From Novosphingobium terrae (GTDB lineage: Bacteria > Pseudomonadota > Alphaproteobacteria > Sphingomonadales > Sphingomonadaceae): a stretch of 64,000 bases of DNA. The position numbers were made by a program, and so were the translations under genes. Where the stretch lies: positions 992,001-1,056,000 of the forward strand of contig NZ_JABVZR010000001.1 in the NCBI RefSeq assembly GCF_017163935.1. The letters run 5' to 3'. Below, piece after piece: positions 40,270-49,528 of this stretch; position 1 is the stretch's first letter; each line of letters opens with the position of its first letter. The notes beneath the pieces are model-generated. The model saw nothing but the letters and a program-made list of their open reading frames with translations, made no database searches and had not been told where the DNA came from.

Positions 40270-41439
40270 ATGAAGACCCAGGTCGCCATCATTGGCGCGG
40301 GGCCGGCAGGTTTGCTGCTGGGACACTTGCTCAAGGCCGAGGGCGTCGATTGCGTCGTGCTGGAACGCCAGAGCGGCGATTACGTGCTGGGCCGCATCCG
40401 TGCTGGCGTGCTGGAAGAGATCACCGTCAGCCTGATGGAGCGGCTGGGGCTGGATCAGCGGCTGAAGGCTGAAGGTCTGGTGGAAGACGGCTTCAACCTT
40501 GCCGATGGCGAGCGGCTGATCCGCATCGATATCGCCAATCTGACCGGCAAGCATGTCACCGTCTATGGCCAGACCGAGATCACCCGCGACCTGATGGAGG
40601 CCGCTCCCTCACGCGGGCTGGAGGTGATCTATCAGGCGGGCGATGTGGCGCTGCATGAGATCGACAGCGATGCGCCCTATGTCACCTTCACGGCAGACGG
40701 CGTGGAAAAACGCCTCGATGCGCGCTTTATCGTTGGCTGCGACGGCTATCACGGCCCCAGCCGCAAGGCCATTCCGGTAGGCGCGGCGCAGGAGTTCGAG
40801 CGGGTCTATCCCTTCGGCTGGCTGGGCATTCTGGCCGATGTGAAGCCCTGCTATCACGAGCTGATCTATGCCAACCACCAGCGCGGTTTCGCTCTGGCCA
40901 GCATGCGCAGCCCGACGCGCAGCCGCTATTACGTCGATGTGCCGTTGACCGAAAAGGTCGAGGACTGGTCGGACGAACGCATCTGGGATGAGCTGGCCAC
41001 CCGCCTCGGCCCTCAGGCCGCTGCGGGGATGACGCGTGGGCCGAGCATCGAGAAGTCGATCGCGCCGCTGCGCTCCTATGTCTTCGGACTGATGCGCCAT
41101 GGCAGCCTGCTGCTCTGCGGAGACGCCGCGCATATTGTGCCGCCGACCGGGGCCAAGGGTCTCAATCTGGCCGCCAGCGATGTGCATTACGCTGCCGAGG
41201 CGCTCACCGCCTTCTTCCGCAAGCAGGATGGCGAGGGCGTGGGCAATTACTCCGCCAAGGCGCTGGCCCGTGTGTGGAACGCCGAGCGTTTCAGTTGGTC
41301 GCTCACCAAGCTGATGCACCGCTTCCCCGAGGATGGCCCCTTTGAGCGCGCCATGCAGGTGGCCGAGCTGGATTACATCTCCACCAGCAAGGCGGCGCAG
41401 ACCTCGATTGCGGAAAATTACGTCGGCCTGCCCGTCTGA
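40270..41439 (+). CDS. pobA: 4-Hydroxybenzoate 3-monooxygenase
   Basis: 389 residues from ATG 40270 (GGGAGACAGGAT upstream). FAD site GAGPAG (9-14), the PHBH motif ERQSGDYVLGRIRAGVLE including the mobile-loop Arg, substrate region PTRSRYYVDVPL with Ser/Arg/Tyr, and the second FAD motif LLCGDAAHIVPPTGAKGLNL. It hydroxylates 4-hydroxybenzoate to protocatechuate with NADPH and O2. It completes the route p-coumarate to protocatechuate in this cluster; ring cleavage genes are not in the window. A terminator follows. Confidence 0.96.
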   Translation: MKTQVAIIGAGPAGLLLGHLLKAEGVDCVVLERQSGDYVLGRIRAGVLEEITVSLMERLGLDQRLKAEGLVEDGFNLADGERLIRIDIANLTGKHVTVYGQTEITRDLMEAAPSRGLEVIYQAGDVALHEIDSDAPYVTFTADGVEKRLDARFIVGCDGYHGPSRKAIPVGAAQEFERVYPFGWLGILADVKPCYHELIYANHQRGFALASMRSPTRSRYYVDVPLTEKVEDWSDERIWDELATRLGPQAAAGMTRGPSIEKSIAPLRSYVFGLMRHGSLLLCGDAAHIVPPTGAKGLNLAASDVHYAAEALTAFFRKQDGEGVGNYSAKALARVWNAERFSWSLTKLMHRFPEDGPFERAMQVAELDYISTSKAAQTSIAENYVGLPV

Positions 41440-41448
41440 TCGTCAAAC

Positions 41449-41472
41449 GGGGCCGCGCTGAAACGCGGCCCC
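41449..41472. terminator. Bidirectional terminator between pobA and TonB receptor gene
   Basis: GGGGCCGCG (41449-41457) and CGCGGCCCC (41464-41472) form a perfect 9-bp stem around a 6-base loop between convergent genes. Confidence 0.7.
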
Positions 41473-41478
41473 CCATCA

Positions 41479-44148
41479 TCACCATTTGAAATCGGCGCGG
41501 CCATAGTAATAGCCGCCATCCAGCCCGAACGGGGCATAGGAATTGTACGGCGCCACCGCCGTCGCCGAGATGAACTGCAAGGCCTGCGCCGCCGAAGACA
41601 GTCGGTCTGGCCGCTTGTTGAACACATTGTTGCCGCCCACGGTGAAGCGGATCTGCGGCGTCAGATCATAGCTCAGGCTGGCGTCGGTGGTGAAGGCGGG
41701 CGACTGGTGCTGGTCCAGCGCCGCCGTGGTGCCCAGATAGGTGGTGGAACTCCAATGGGTTTGCTTCACCCAGGCGTTCAGCTTGCCCACCTCCCAGCGC
41801 AGCGCCAGCGATGTGATGTTCTTGGGGTAATAGCTGGTGAACTGGCCCTGCAGCACCCGCAAGGTGCCCGCGCTGGCCGTGCCCAGCACGGCGGGCAGCG
41901 GCGAATAATTCTTCACCGTCGTCACATTCTCATTGCTGGCCAGCGTCCAGTGCAGCGTGCCGGCCTTGCCCAGATCGTCGCTGTGTTCCAGCCGCAGGTC
42001 GAAGCCCTTGGTGAAGGTATGCGCGCCGTTCAGATTGAAGGCGATGCTGGTGACATTGTAGATGCCCTGATTGATCAGCAGATTGTAGAGCGCTGACCCA
42101 TTCGTCACATTGGCCGTGGCGGAGACGATGCGGTTGCGGATGTCGATCAGATAGCCGTCCAGCGTCAGCGTGGTATGCGCGAAGGGCTTGATCACAAGGC
42201 CCGCGCTGGCGTTGATGCTGTGTTCGGGCTTCAGCTGCTGGATGCCGGTTGCCTTGCCGGTCGCCTGATAGGCGTTGGTGGTGACAGTGTATTGCTGGAT
42301 ATACTGCCCATAGGTGGCGTTCTGCGGATTGCTGTCCACCGAATAGGAGCCTGCCTGCGTCGCATTATGCTCCTGCAGCAGCGTCGGCGCCGAGAAGCCA
42401 TTGCCGAAGCTGCCGCGAATGGCGAAGGCCGGGCTGAACTCGTAACGCGTGGAAATCTGGCCCGAGGGCGCGCTGCCGAAATCGGTGAAATATTCATAGC
42501 GCCCGGCCAGATCGACGGTCCATGCGTCGGTCAGCTGCTGGTTGAGTTCGACATAGGCGGCGATGTTGTTCCGGCTCCATGCGCCCGCTGAATCCGGCGT
42601 GTTGCCCGACATGCCCTGAGCACCCAGATTGGGATGCACCCCCGCATTGCCCGTGCCCGAAGGCCAGACCCATGGGCCTGCGTAATAGGAGAGATACTCG
42701 CCCGCCGTCTTGGTGAAGCGGTCATAGCGATGCTCGACCCCCGCCGAGACCGTCAGCGCGCGCCCGAACAAGCCGTGGTCGAACTTTTTCGATGCGGCGA
42801 GAGTGGTCAGCAACTGGCCATCGGTCTGCGCGCCATCATAGAAATCCCGCTGGCTCCAATAGGCAGGCCCCGCCGAGACATTGATGCTGTTCTTGGTGTA
42901 GACCTGCGCGTGGTCGCTGCCATAGCCGCTGCTCAGGTTCCAGTCCCAGCCCGAAGCCGTGCCCTTGAGGCCCGCCACGAACTGGAAGTCGTTTTCCTTA
43001 TCGTCGAAGGTGGGCAGATAGCCATCGGGGAAGATCTGCGCGCCGCTGGTGTAGGGCGCATTGGCGAAAGGGTCCTGAGGGCTGGGCGTGGTGCTGGCCG
43101 CCACCGACTGGTTGGACGCCGTGCGGAAATAGCCGGGCCCCGAGGAATAGCGCCAGGCATAGGTGGCGTTGCTGTAGAAGGTGAGATCGGAATTGAGCGC
43201 GATCTCTGTGTTATAGGCGAAGGAATAGGTCTTCGATGAGGGCAGGCCCAGCCATTGGCGATAGCGGCTCTGGCTGGTTTCGCGCGGGTCCAGCGTGCCA
43301 TCGGCCTGCAGGGGATAGAGCAGGGTGGTCTTGTCATTGATGTTGGCGGCTTTGTAGCCGGGATAGATGTTGGTGCCATCCTGCAGCTGGGCGTTGGCAC
43401 TAAAGTTGATGAAGCTGCCCGCATCATCCAGCTTGAAGCCCTGATGGAACTGCACATTCTTGGTGGTGCCATAGAGGTCCGACTGGTCGCCCACGCTCTG
43501 GCCATATTTGCCGTAATAGACGCTGAAGCCGCCGCCGGTCTGGGCGGTCTTCTTCAGGATGATGTTGATCACCCCGGCAATCGCATCCGAGCCATAGAGC
43601 GAGGCCGCGCCATCGCCCAGCACCTCGATCCGCTCGATGGCGTTGGACGGGATCAGATCGAGATCGGTAGGGGACGCCCCGCCCACCAGCAGCGAGGAGG
43701 TGTGCCGCCGCACGCCATTGACGAGGATCAGCGTGTCCTTGGCATCGAGCCCGCGCAGCCTTGCCCCGCGCACGCCCGCGCCCTGCTGGCCCTGATAGCC
43801 GCCCGCTTGCACCTGATAGGAGGGCAGCACCTCGGCCAGAGCATCGCGCAGGTTCTGCTTGCCCGAACGCGCGAGGTCATCGAGGCTGGCCACGGAAATG
43901 GGCACCAGACTCTTTTCCGCCGCCCGCGCCGCGCCATGGCTGCCGGTGACGACGATGGTTTCGCCATTGCCCTCAACGGCGGCGGGATCGCTGGTGGCAG
44001 GGGTTGGCGCCGGGGCATCCTCGGCATGGGCCGCGCCCGCGGCAAGGGCGAAAACCCCGGCACCGATCAGGAAAGAGGATTTGAGCCAGATGTGACGGCC
44101 CGCCCATGCGCCCGCGAAAGGCCTGGCCGTGAAAGACGATGACGACAT
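41479..44148 (-). CDS. TonB-dependent outer-membrane receptor
   Basis: 889 residues. Signal peptide ending GAAHAED (about residue 42), TonB box-like ETIVVTG, plug domain (DLARSGKQNLRDALAEVLPS, LRGLDAKDTLILVNGVRRHT, YGSDAIAGVINIILKK) and a beta-barrel ending ...GGYYYGRADFKW with terminal aromatic residue. The plug sequence GARLRGLDAKDTLILVNGVR belongs to the group often seen with carbohydrate or aromatic uptake. Convergent with pobA and divergent from a second receptor. Substrate not deducible; location next to aromatic catabolism could reflect uptake of plant compounds. Confidence 0.92.
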   Translation of the reverse strand: MSSSSFTARPFAGAWAGRHIWLKSSFLIGAGVFALAAGAAHAEDAPAPTPATSDPAAVEGNGETIVVTGSHGAARAAEKSLVPISVASLDDLARSGKQNLRDALAEVLPSYQVQAGGYQGQQGAGVRGARLRGLDAKDTLILVNGVRRHTSSLLVGGASPTDLDLIPSNAIERIEVLGDGAASLYGSDAIAGVINIILKKTAQTGGGFSVYYGKYGQSVGDQSDLYGTTKNVQFHQGFKLDDAGSFINFSANAQLQDGTNIYPGYKAANINDKTTLLYPLQADGTLDPRETSQSRYRQWLGLPSSKTYSFAYNTEIALNSDLTFYSNATYAWRYSSGPGYFRTASNQSVAASTTPSPQDPFANAPYTSGAQIFPDGYLPTFDDKENDFQFVAGLKGTASGWDWNLSSGYGSDHAQVYTKNSINVSAGPAYWSQRDFYDGAQTDGQLLTTLAASKKFDHGLFGRALTVSAGVEHRYDRFTKTAGEYLSYYAGPWVWPSGTGNAGVHPNLGAQGMSGNTPDSAGAWSRNNIAAYVELNQQLTDAWTVDLAGRYEYFTDFGSAPSGQISTRYEFSPAFAIRGSFGNGFSAPTLLQEHNATQAGSYSVDSNPQNATYGQYIQQYTVTTNAYQATGKATGIQQLKPEHSINASAGLVIKPFAHTTLTLDGYLIDIRNRIVSATANVTNGSALYNLLINQGIYNVTSIAFNLNGAHTFTKGFDLRLEHSDDLGKAGTLHWTLASNENVTTVKNYSPLPAVLGTASAGTLRVLQGQFTSYYPKNITSLALRWEVGKLNAWVKQTHWSSTTYLGTTAALDQHQSPAFTTDASLSYDLTPQIRFTVGGNNVFNKRPDRLSSAAQALQFISATAVAPYNSYAPFGLDGGYYYGRADFKW

Positions 44149-44559
44149 GATGATGCGATACCCCAGGCTGTAAATATCCTATCGCATTGCTGGGAATAAT
44201 AGGTAATTGTCACGAGAGTTTTTGTTGTGGGGTGTCAAGCATGGCTAGGTCGGGGCCAGCGGCGCGCCTCTGCACGGCGTGACAGAGGTGCGGGGGCAGG
44301 GTTGAGAAACTCTCATAAGCGGCGTGGCCGGCTGCGCTCCGGGCGTGATTGTCGCGCAATTGCGCGCTTTGCCGGCAGGCTGCTTTAGCGGGCGATAGAA
44401 AATATACATTCCTATCTAGATTATAGGATTTAAAGCCCGCGTCCATCGCAAGGGGGCGTCGGGCTGACCTTTGGCCAGCGCAGCGCAGGGCCAGGCCGCC
44501 ACGTCTCCATCAGCATTCTGAACCATGCACGGGACAGTGCGAAAGGGGTGGCTTTGATC
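44149..44559. promoter_or_regulatory. Divergent promoter region of two TonB receptor genes
   Basis: A 411-bp interval without genes and with AT-rich ends. Dyads with the same half-sites occur near both: TCCTAT...ATAGG at 44177-44203 and TCCTAT-N7-ATAGGA at 44410-44428. These could be sites for a shared regulator. No Fur box is obvious. Confidence 0.5.
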
Positions 44560-46911
44560 ATGAGGTTTGCACAGCGCGTCCTGCGCGGGAAGGTGGAGAT
44601 CGGCCTGCTGCTGGCGGGGGCCTGTTTCCCGGCCATCGCTCTGGCCGCAACAGAAAATCCGGCCAAGGCCGCAGCCACACCCGCTGCCGAGGATGACGAA
44701 GCCCCGGGCGGCCAGGCCATCGTCGTCAACGGCCAGCGCGAGAAGGAGGATCGGCCATCGCCCACCGCTTTGTCGGTGTCGCCCAGTGCGGGGATCGCGG
44801 CGGTCTATACGCTCAACCAGAACGACATCGCCGGGCTGGTGGTGACCACGGCCAATGATCTGCTGCGTTCGATCCCGGGGGTGGAGGTCGCCAATCTGGG
44901 CAATGGCGGCATTCCCAATGGCGTGACGATCCGTGGCTGGGGCTATGTCAGCGATGGCACCGCTGTGCGCGGCGTGATCGACGGGGCGACCAACAATTTC
45001 AACTCCTCGGGCCCCAATGCCAATGGCTCGGACGATCTCAACATCCTGATCCCGGAGATCATCGGCGCGATCAATGTGATCAAGGGGCCTTTCGACACGC
45101 GCTATTCCGGCAATTACGCCTATGCGGGCACGGCGATCTTCTCCACGGCAGACAGCGCGCCCAACCGTGTGGCGCTCTCGGCGGCTTCTTTCAGCAAGGA
45201 GCGGATCGTCGCCACTCTGGGCAATGGTCAGGAGCCGGGACGCAGCAAATATTACATCGCCGTCGAGGCCTCTTCCGATGGCGGCTATCGCCAGAACAAT
45301 TCGGAAGACAAGGTCAACATCTTCACCAAGCTGACCACTCATCTGAGCGCGAAAGACACGCTCAAGCTGACGGGCCAGATCTACAATGATGTCTTCGGCC
45401 AGCCCGGCTATATCCGCACGGATCTGGTGCAACAGGGGCTGATCAGCGAAAAATCCGCTACTGACAACAACACCAAGGGCTGGCGCCACTCGCAGGGCGC
45501 GACGCTGGAATGGCAACACCGCGATGCCGTGATCAACTGGGATCTCAACGCCAACATTCAGCACATCAACCAGTATCGCTCGATCGAGCGCTATTCGATC
45601 CCCGACATCAACAACAATCCCTATCCCGAAAACGCCTTCCACGACAAACGCTGGACAGCGGCGCTGGGCTTCAACCCCTGGGTCAATTTCAGGATCGCCG
45701 GGATCGATGCGATCTTCCGGGCCGGGGCCGATCTGCGCGGCGATTTCGTCAACACGGTGCGCGCGCCCGCCTTCAACAACCAGTTCGTGGCGCAGCCCAC
45801 CGCCTATGACGCCTGGACCAGCTTCTTCAACTACACGAATGGCAACATCTGGAACCCGGACCTCTATGGCGAACTGTCGCTGAAACCGGCCTCATGGATC
45901 AAGATCACCGGCGGCGTGCGGGATGACTGGTTCAACTACAACGCCAATGACACCGTCTATTCCGGCACCGCGACAGGCGTGACTGCCACCACCGTGCCCG
46001 GCCCGCCGACGATCACGCCCGCCTCTTTGGCGACCTATCGCTTCAACGGCTGGTCCGACCAGCCCACGCTGCATGGCGGCATCGCCATCGGATCTTTCGC
46101 GGGCTTCACCCTGCTGGGCAATTTCGGTGAGGGGATCACCTCGCAATGGCTCAATCAGGTGACGGCCAAGGGCGGCGTCAACTATCCCACGCTCTCTCTC
46201 AACCCCACACTGGCGCCGACCAAGCTGAACACCAAGGAGGTCGTGCTCAAATATGACAATGACAGGCTGGGGCTGAATGTTGAAGGCGGCTATTACAGCA
46301 CGCTCAATCAGGGTGAGATCGGCAGCGATCCGGCCACCGGCAATCCGGTCAATCTGGGCAAATCGGTGCGCAAGGGCTGGGACATCGATGCGCGCCTGCG
46401 GCTCTATGACCGCAACGGCACCAGCCTGAAGATCGGCGGCAATTACAATCAGGTTTCCGCCAAATTGCGCGGCAGCGGCTGGTTTGTGGCTGGCACGCCG
46501 CCCTGGACGGCGGGCTGGAACCTCGATGCGGCAACGCCCGTCGGGCCCGAGGGGCAGAAGGTGCGCCTCAGCATCCAGCACAGTTTCGTGGGGGGCAGCT
46601 ATCTCACCAATGGCCCGGCGACCATCGTCACCAGCAGCTCGCCGCTGACGGGCAACACCTATGGCACCGGCGTGCTGCGCAATGGCGAACTCGACCGCCT
46701 CTCCTTCAAGCTGCAGTATGAGCGGCCCCGGCTGCGCAACCTGCGCGTGTATTTTTCGGGCGTGGTCTACACCGGCGACCGCTTCGCCGAGATGACCACC
46801 ACCTCTGTCGGCTTCTGGACCACCGCCAACACGCTGAAAGGCGCGACCTATCGCGTCGGCAATGCTCAGGCGCCCTTCCGCGCCGAGGGCGGCGTGTCGA
46901 TCGATTTCTGA
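44560..46911 (+). CDS. TonB-dependent outer-membrane receptor (second)
   Basis: 783 residues from ATG 44560 (GTG 44548 also possible). Signal peptide EIGLLLAGACFPAIALAA, plug domain (TANDLLRSIPGVEVANLGNG, VTIRGWGYVSDGTAVRGVID, AINVIKGPFDTRYSGNYAY) and a 22-strand barrel with terminal Phe (VSIDF). The plug lacks the usual hard VNG loop and instead reads GVIDGATNNFN. It is the first gene of an operon with an NAD(P)-binding protein (17 bp) and a rhodanese, so the imported compound may need reduction or sulfur transfer. Substrate unknown. Confidence 0.9.
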   Translation: MRFAQRVLRGKVEIGLLLAGACFPAIALAATENPAKAAATPAAEDDEAPGGQAIVVNGQREKEDRPSPTALSVSPSAGIAAVYTLNQNDIAGLVVTTANDLLRSIPGVEVANLGNGGIPNGVTIRGWGYVSDGTAVRGVIDGATNNFNSSGPNANGSDDLNILIPEIIGAINVIKGPFDTRYSGNYAYAGTAIFSTADSAPNRVALSAASFSKERIVATLGNGQEPGRSKYYIAVEASSDGGYRQNNSEDKVNIFTKLTTHLSAKDTLKLTGQIYNDVFGQPGYIRTDLVQQGLISEKSATDNNTKGWRHSQGATLEWQHRDAVINWDLNANIQHINQYRSIERYSIPDINNNPYPENAFHDKRWTAALGFNPWVNFRIAGIDAIFRAGADLRGDFVNTVRAPAFNNQFVAQPTAYDAWTSFFNYTNGNIWNPDLYGELSLKPASWIKITGGVRDDWFNYNANDTVYSGTATGVTATTVPGPPTITPASLATYRFNGWSDQPTLHGGIAIGSFAGFTLLGNFGEGITSQWLNQVTAKGGVNYPTLSLNPTLAPTKLNTKEVVLKYDNDRLGLNVEGGYYSTLNQGEIGSDPATGNPVNLGKSVRKGWDIDARLRLYDRNGTSLKIGGNYNQVSAKLRGSGWFVAGTPPWTAGWNLDAATPVGPEGQKVRLSIQHSFVGGSYLTNGPATIVTSSSPLTGNTYGTGVLRNGELDRLSFKLQYERPRLRNLRVYFSGVVYTGDRFAEMTTTSVGFWTTANTLKGATYRVGNAQAPFRAEGGVSIDF

Positions 46912-46928
46912 CGGGAAAGGATAAAGCT

Positions 46929-47582
46929 ATGGCAAGCATCGCATTGCTGGGCGCCGCCGGGCGCATCGGCTCGGCCATCCGCGAAGAAGCGCTGGCACGC
47001 GGCCATCAGGTGACGGCTCTGGTGCGCAGCGCGGGGCGTGTCGACCCCGCGCCGGACCTTACCGAACTGGTGGTGGACGCCTATGATGCGGCGTCTGTGG
47101 CGCGGGGTGTGGCAGGGCATGATGCCGTGATCAGCGCCTTCAGCCCCGATCCCAACGAGCCCTTCGAAAGCAAGCCCGAACGCCTGCGTCAGGCCCATGC
47201 CGCCATTCTGGACGGCGTGCGCAAGGGAGGCGTCAAGCGTCTGATCCTTGTCGGCGGCGTCGGCAGCCTCTGGGCGGAACCGGGCGTGCTGGTGGTGGAG
47301 AGCGAGGAGTATGGCACCGCCAATCGCGGGCCGACGCTGGCCAACATCGCGATCCTCGATGGGCTGAAGACGCATGGCCATGATCTGGACTGGACCTATG
47401 TGTCCCCGCCCCGCCGCATCGAGGCGGGAGAGCGCACAGGCGTCTTCCGGCTCGGGCAGGACGATCTGCTGCGCGATGCCGAAGGGATCAGCCGCATTTC
47501 CCGCGCGGATTTCGCCATCGCTTTGCTCGATGAGCTGGAGGCCAATGCCTTCATCCAGCGCCGTTTTACCGTGGCCTATTGA
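46929..47582 (+). CDS. NAD(P)H-binding oxidoreductase (NmrA/YwnB-like)
   Basis: 217 residues. Rossmann motif IALLGAAGRIGSAIREEALA, GVAGHDAVISAFSPDPNEP, a KRLILVGGVGSLWAEPGVL segment and C-terminal FIQRRFTVAY. Same PF13460 family as the gene at 31627-32235, with which it shares the C-terminal RFTxAY ending. GGGAAAGGA precedes the start, 17 bp after the receptor gene; the rhodanese gene follows after 23 bp. Catalytic substrate unknown. Confidence 0.88.
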   Translation: MASIALLGAAGRIGSAIREEALARGHQVTALVRSAGRVDPAPDLTELVVDAYDAASVARGVAGHDAVISAFSPDPNEPFESKPERLRQAHAAILDGVRKGGVKRLILVGGVGSLWAEPGVLVVESEEYGTANRGPTLANIAILDGLKTHGHDLDWTYVSPPRRIEAGERTGVFRLGQDDLLRDAEGISRISRADFAIALLDELEANAFIQRRFTVAY

Positions 47583-47605
47583 GGGCCATTTTCCCAGGGA
47601 GACCG

Positions 47606-48742
47606 ATGATGGCCATCCGCCATATTCACCGCGCCACGCTCCAGACATGGCTCAGCACCGGCACGCCGGGGCAGAGCCGCGAATTCGCCCTGCTCGATCT
47701 GCGTGACGAAAAGAGCTTCGCCAAGGGCCAGCCGCTCTTCGCCACCAACCTGCCTTTCGCGCGCCTGCATGATGAGGTGGAGCGCCTTGTGCCGCGCAAG
47801 ACCGTCACCACCGTGCTGGTGGATGAGGGCAATGGCGATGCCGAAAAAGCCGCGCCGATCCTTGAAGGCCTTGGCTACAGCGATATCGCCATCCTTTCAG
47901 GCGGCATCCCCGGCTGGCTGGCGGACAGCCCCAACGGCCTGCCCACCTTCGACATCGCGGGCAACATCTTCACCGTTTCGGTGGCCGATCAGCAGGGCAC
48001 GCCGTCGCTCTCGGTGAAAGACCTCAAGGCTCTGCAGGACAAGGGCGAGGATCTGATCGTGCTGGATACCCGCACACCGCCGGAATTCGCCATCTCGCAT
48101 ATTCCGGGCTCCCAGAACCTGCCTGCCGGCGAGTTGCTGCTGCGCTTTGCCGATTTTGTGCCCTCGGCTCAGACGCTGGTGGTGGTGACCTGCGCGTGGC
48201 TGGCCCGCGCCATCATCGGGGCGCAGACTTTGATCGCCGCGAAAGTGCCCAACCGCGTAGCCTATCTGGTGGAGGGCACGCAGGCCTGGGCTCGCGAAGG
48301 CTGGCCGCTGGAAAGCGGCGAGGAACCGCAATTCGGCGCCTGCAGCGATGCCGCCGCTCAGGCCGGGGCGCATTATGCGGCCAATCTGGCGCTGCAGGCC
48401 GGGGTGGAGTGGATCGACCGCGATGGCGCCGCCGCGTGGCTGGCCGAGCCCAATCGCACCACCTATCTCTTCGATGTGCGCTTGCTGCCGGAGTATGAGG
48501 CGGCCCATCTGGAGGGCACCACCTCCTCCCCCGCCGGGCAATTGCTGGCGGTGTCGCATCGCACGGTGGCGGTGCGCGGCGCGCGTATCGTGCTGATCGA
48601 CGACAGCGAAGGCCATGTGCGGGCGATCACCGCCGCCTATTGGCTCAAGCAGCGCGGCTGGGATGCGCGGGTCTATCGCGGCACGCTGCAGGACCGCATT
48701 CCCGGCGTTCGGCAAGAGGCGCGAGAAAGCGTGTCAGCCTGA
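47606..48742 (+). CDS. Three-domain rhodanese-like sulfurtransferase
   Basis: 378 residues from ATG 47606 (AGGGAG seven bases upstream). Three rhodanese domains at about 5-112, 130-240 and 270-372. Only the middle one has the CxxxxR active-site loop (Cys196-AWLA-Arg201); the equivalent loops of domains 1 and 3 read VDEGNG and IDDSEG, without Cys. So one catalytic and two structural domains are expected. It transfers sulfane sulfur between thiol acceptors. Operon with the receptor and NAD(P)-binding genes suggests a sulfur-containing substrate, an inference only. A strong terminator follows. Confidence 0.88.
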   Translation: MMAIRHIHRATLQTWLSTGTPGQSREFALLDLRDEKSFAKGQPLFATNLPFARLHDEVERLVPRKTVTTVLVDEGNGDAEKAAPILEGLGYSDIAILSGGIPGWLADSPNGLPTFDIAGNIFTVSVADQQGTPSLSVKDLKALQDKGEDLIVLDTRTPPEFAISHIPGSQNLPAGELLLRFADFVPSAQTLVVVTCAWLARAIIGAQTLIAAKVPNRVAYLVEGTQAWAREGWPLESGEEPQFGACSDAAAQAGAHYAANLALQAGVEWIDRDGAAAWLAEPNRTTYLFDVRLLPEYEAAHLEGTTSSPAGQLLAVSHRTVAVRGARIVLIDDSEGHVRAITAAYWLKQRGWDARVYRGTLQDRIPGVRQEARESVSA

Positions 48743-48747
48743 CCGGC

Positions 48748-48783
48748 AAGCCCCCCGCGCGCAGCTGACGCGCGGGGGGCTTT
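48748..48783. terminator. Strong terminator after the rhodanese gene
   Basis: AAGCCCCCCGCGCG and CGCGCGGGGGGCTT form a 14-bp stem around a 7-base loop, followed by TTT on the plus strand, between convergent genes. Confidence 0.85.
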
Positions 48784-48790
48784 CGCCTTG

Positions 48791-49330
48791 TCAATCCGCT
48801 TCCAGATGGGCCAGCGGGCTGTCGGGGAACAGCGCCTCGATAAAGCCGAAGCGGGTCATGTCCCTGATCCGCTGCGGGTAGAGAATGCCGTCGAGATGGT
48901 CGAATTCATGCTGGAAGAGGCGGGCATGGAAACCATGCGCCTCGCGCTCCAGCGTGGTGCCATCCTCCAGCGTGCCGCCGTAACGGATATGGGTGAAACG
49001 CGGCACCGTGCCGCGCATCCCCGGCACCGAAAGGCAGCCCTCCCAGCCATCCTCGGTTTCCTCGGTCAGGATCTCCAGCCAGGGGTTGATCAGCGTGGTG
49101 GCGGGCACGGGCTCGGCCTCGGGATAGCGCGGGCTGGCTTCGAAGCCGAAGATCATCAGGCGCAGATCCACCCCGATCTGCGGCGCGGCCAGTCCCACCC
49201 CATGGGCCGCATGCATCGTCTCGACCATATCCGCGATGATGGCCTGAAGCTGGGGGTCATGCAGATCCTCCACCGGCCTGGCGACGCGCAGCAGTCGTGG
49301 ATCGCCCATCTTCAGGATCTCGCGGATCAT
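48791..49330 (-). CDS. def: Peptide deformylase
   Basis: 179 residues with all three deformylase motifs: [10 protein letters not shown] (44-53), [11 protein letters not shown] with metal ligand Cys99, and QHEFDH with ligands His141 and His145 and catalytic Glu142. It removes the formyl group from nascent N-terminal Met. It stands alone, without fmt or priA-type neighbours, so it may be a second, accessory deformylase rather than the housekeeping copy; this cannot be decided from the window. Confidence 0.95.
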   Translation of the reverse strand: MIREILKMGDPRLLRVARPVEDLHDPQLQAIIADMVETMHAAHGVGLAAPQIGVDLRLMIFGFEASPRYPEAEPVPATTLINPWLEILTEETEDGWEGCLSVPGMRGTVPRFTHIRYGGTLEDGTTLEREAHGFHARLFQHEFDHLDGILYPQRIRDMTRFGFIEALFPDSPLAHLEAD

Positions 49331-49528
49331 GGCCCTGTCCTTCCTCTTCGCATGCCATCATGCCACGTCCTGCAAGGGGGCGCGAGCGCCCATCTTTCGG
49401 CGACCTGCTAGGCAAGGATACGTAGGGGTGAAAGAGCTTGAAACTTATCCGGAAATAGGATGATCTGCGCGGCGGGATAGGTCGGTCGCCGGGGCGGCCT
49501 TGCCGTTCCATGCCCTGGAGAGTCCTTG

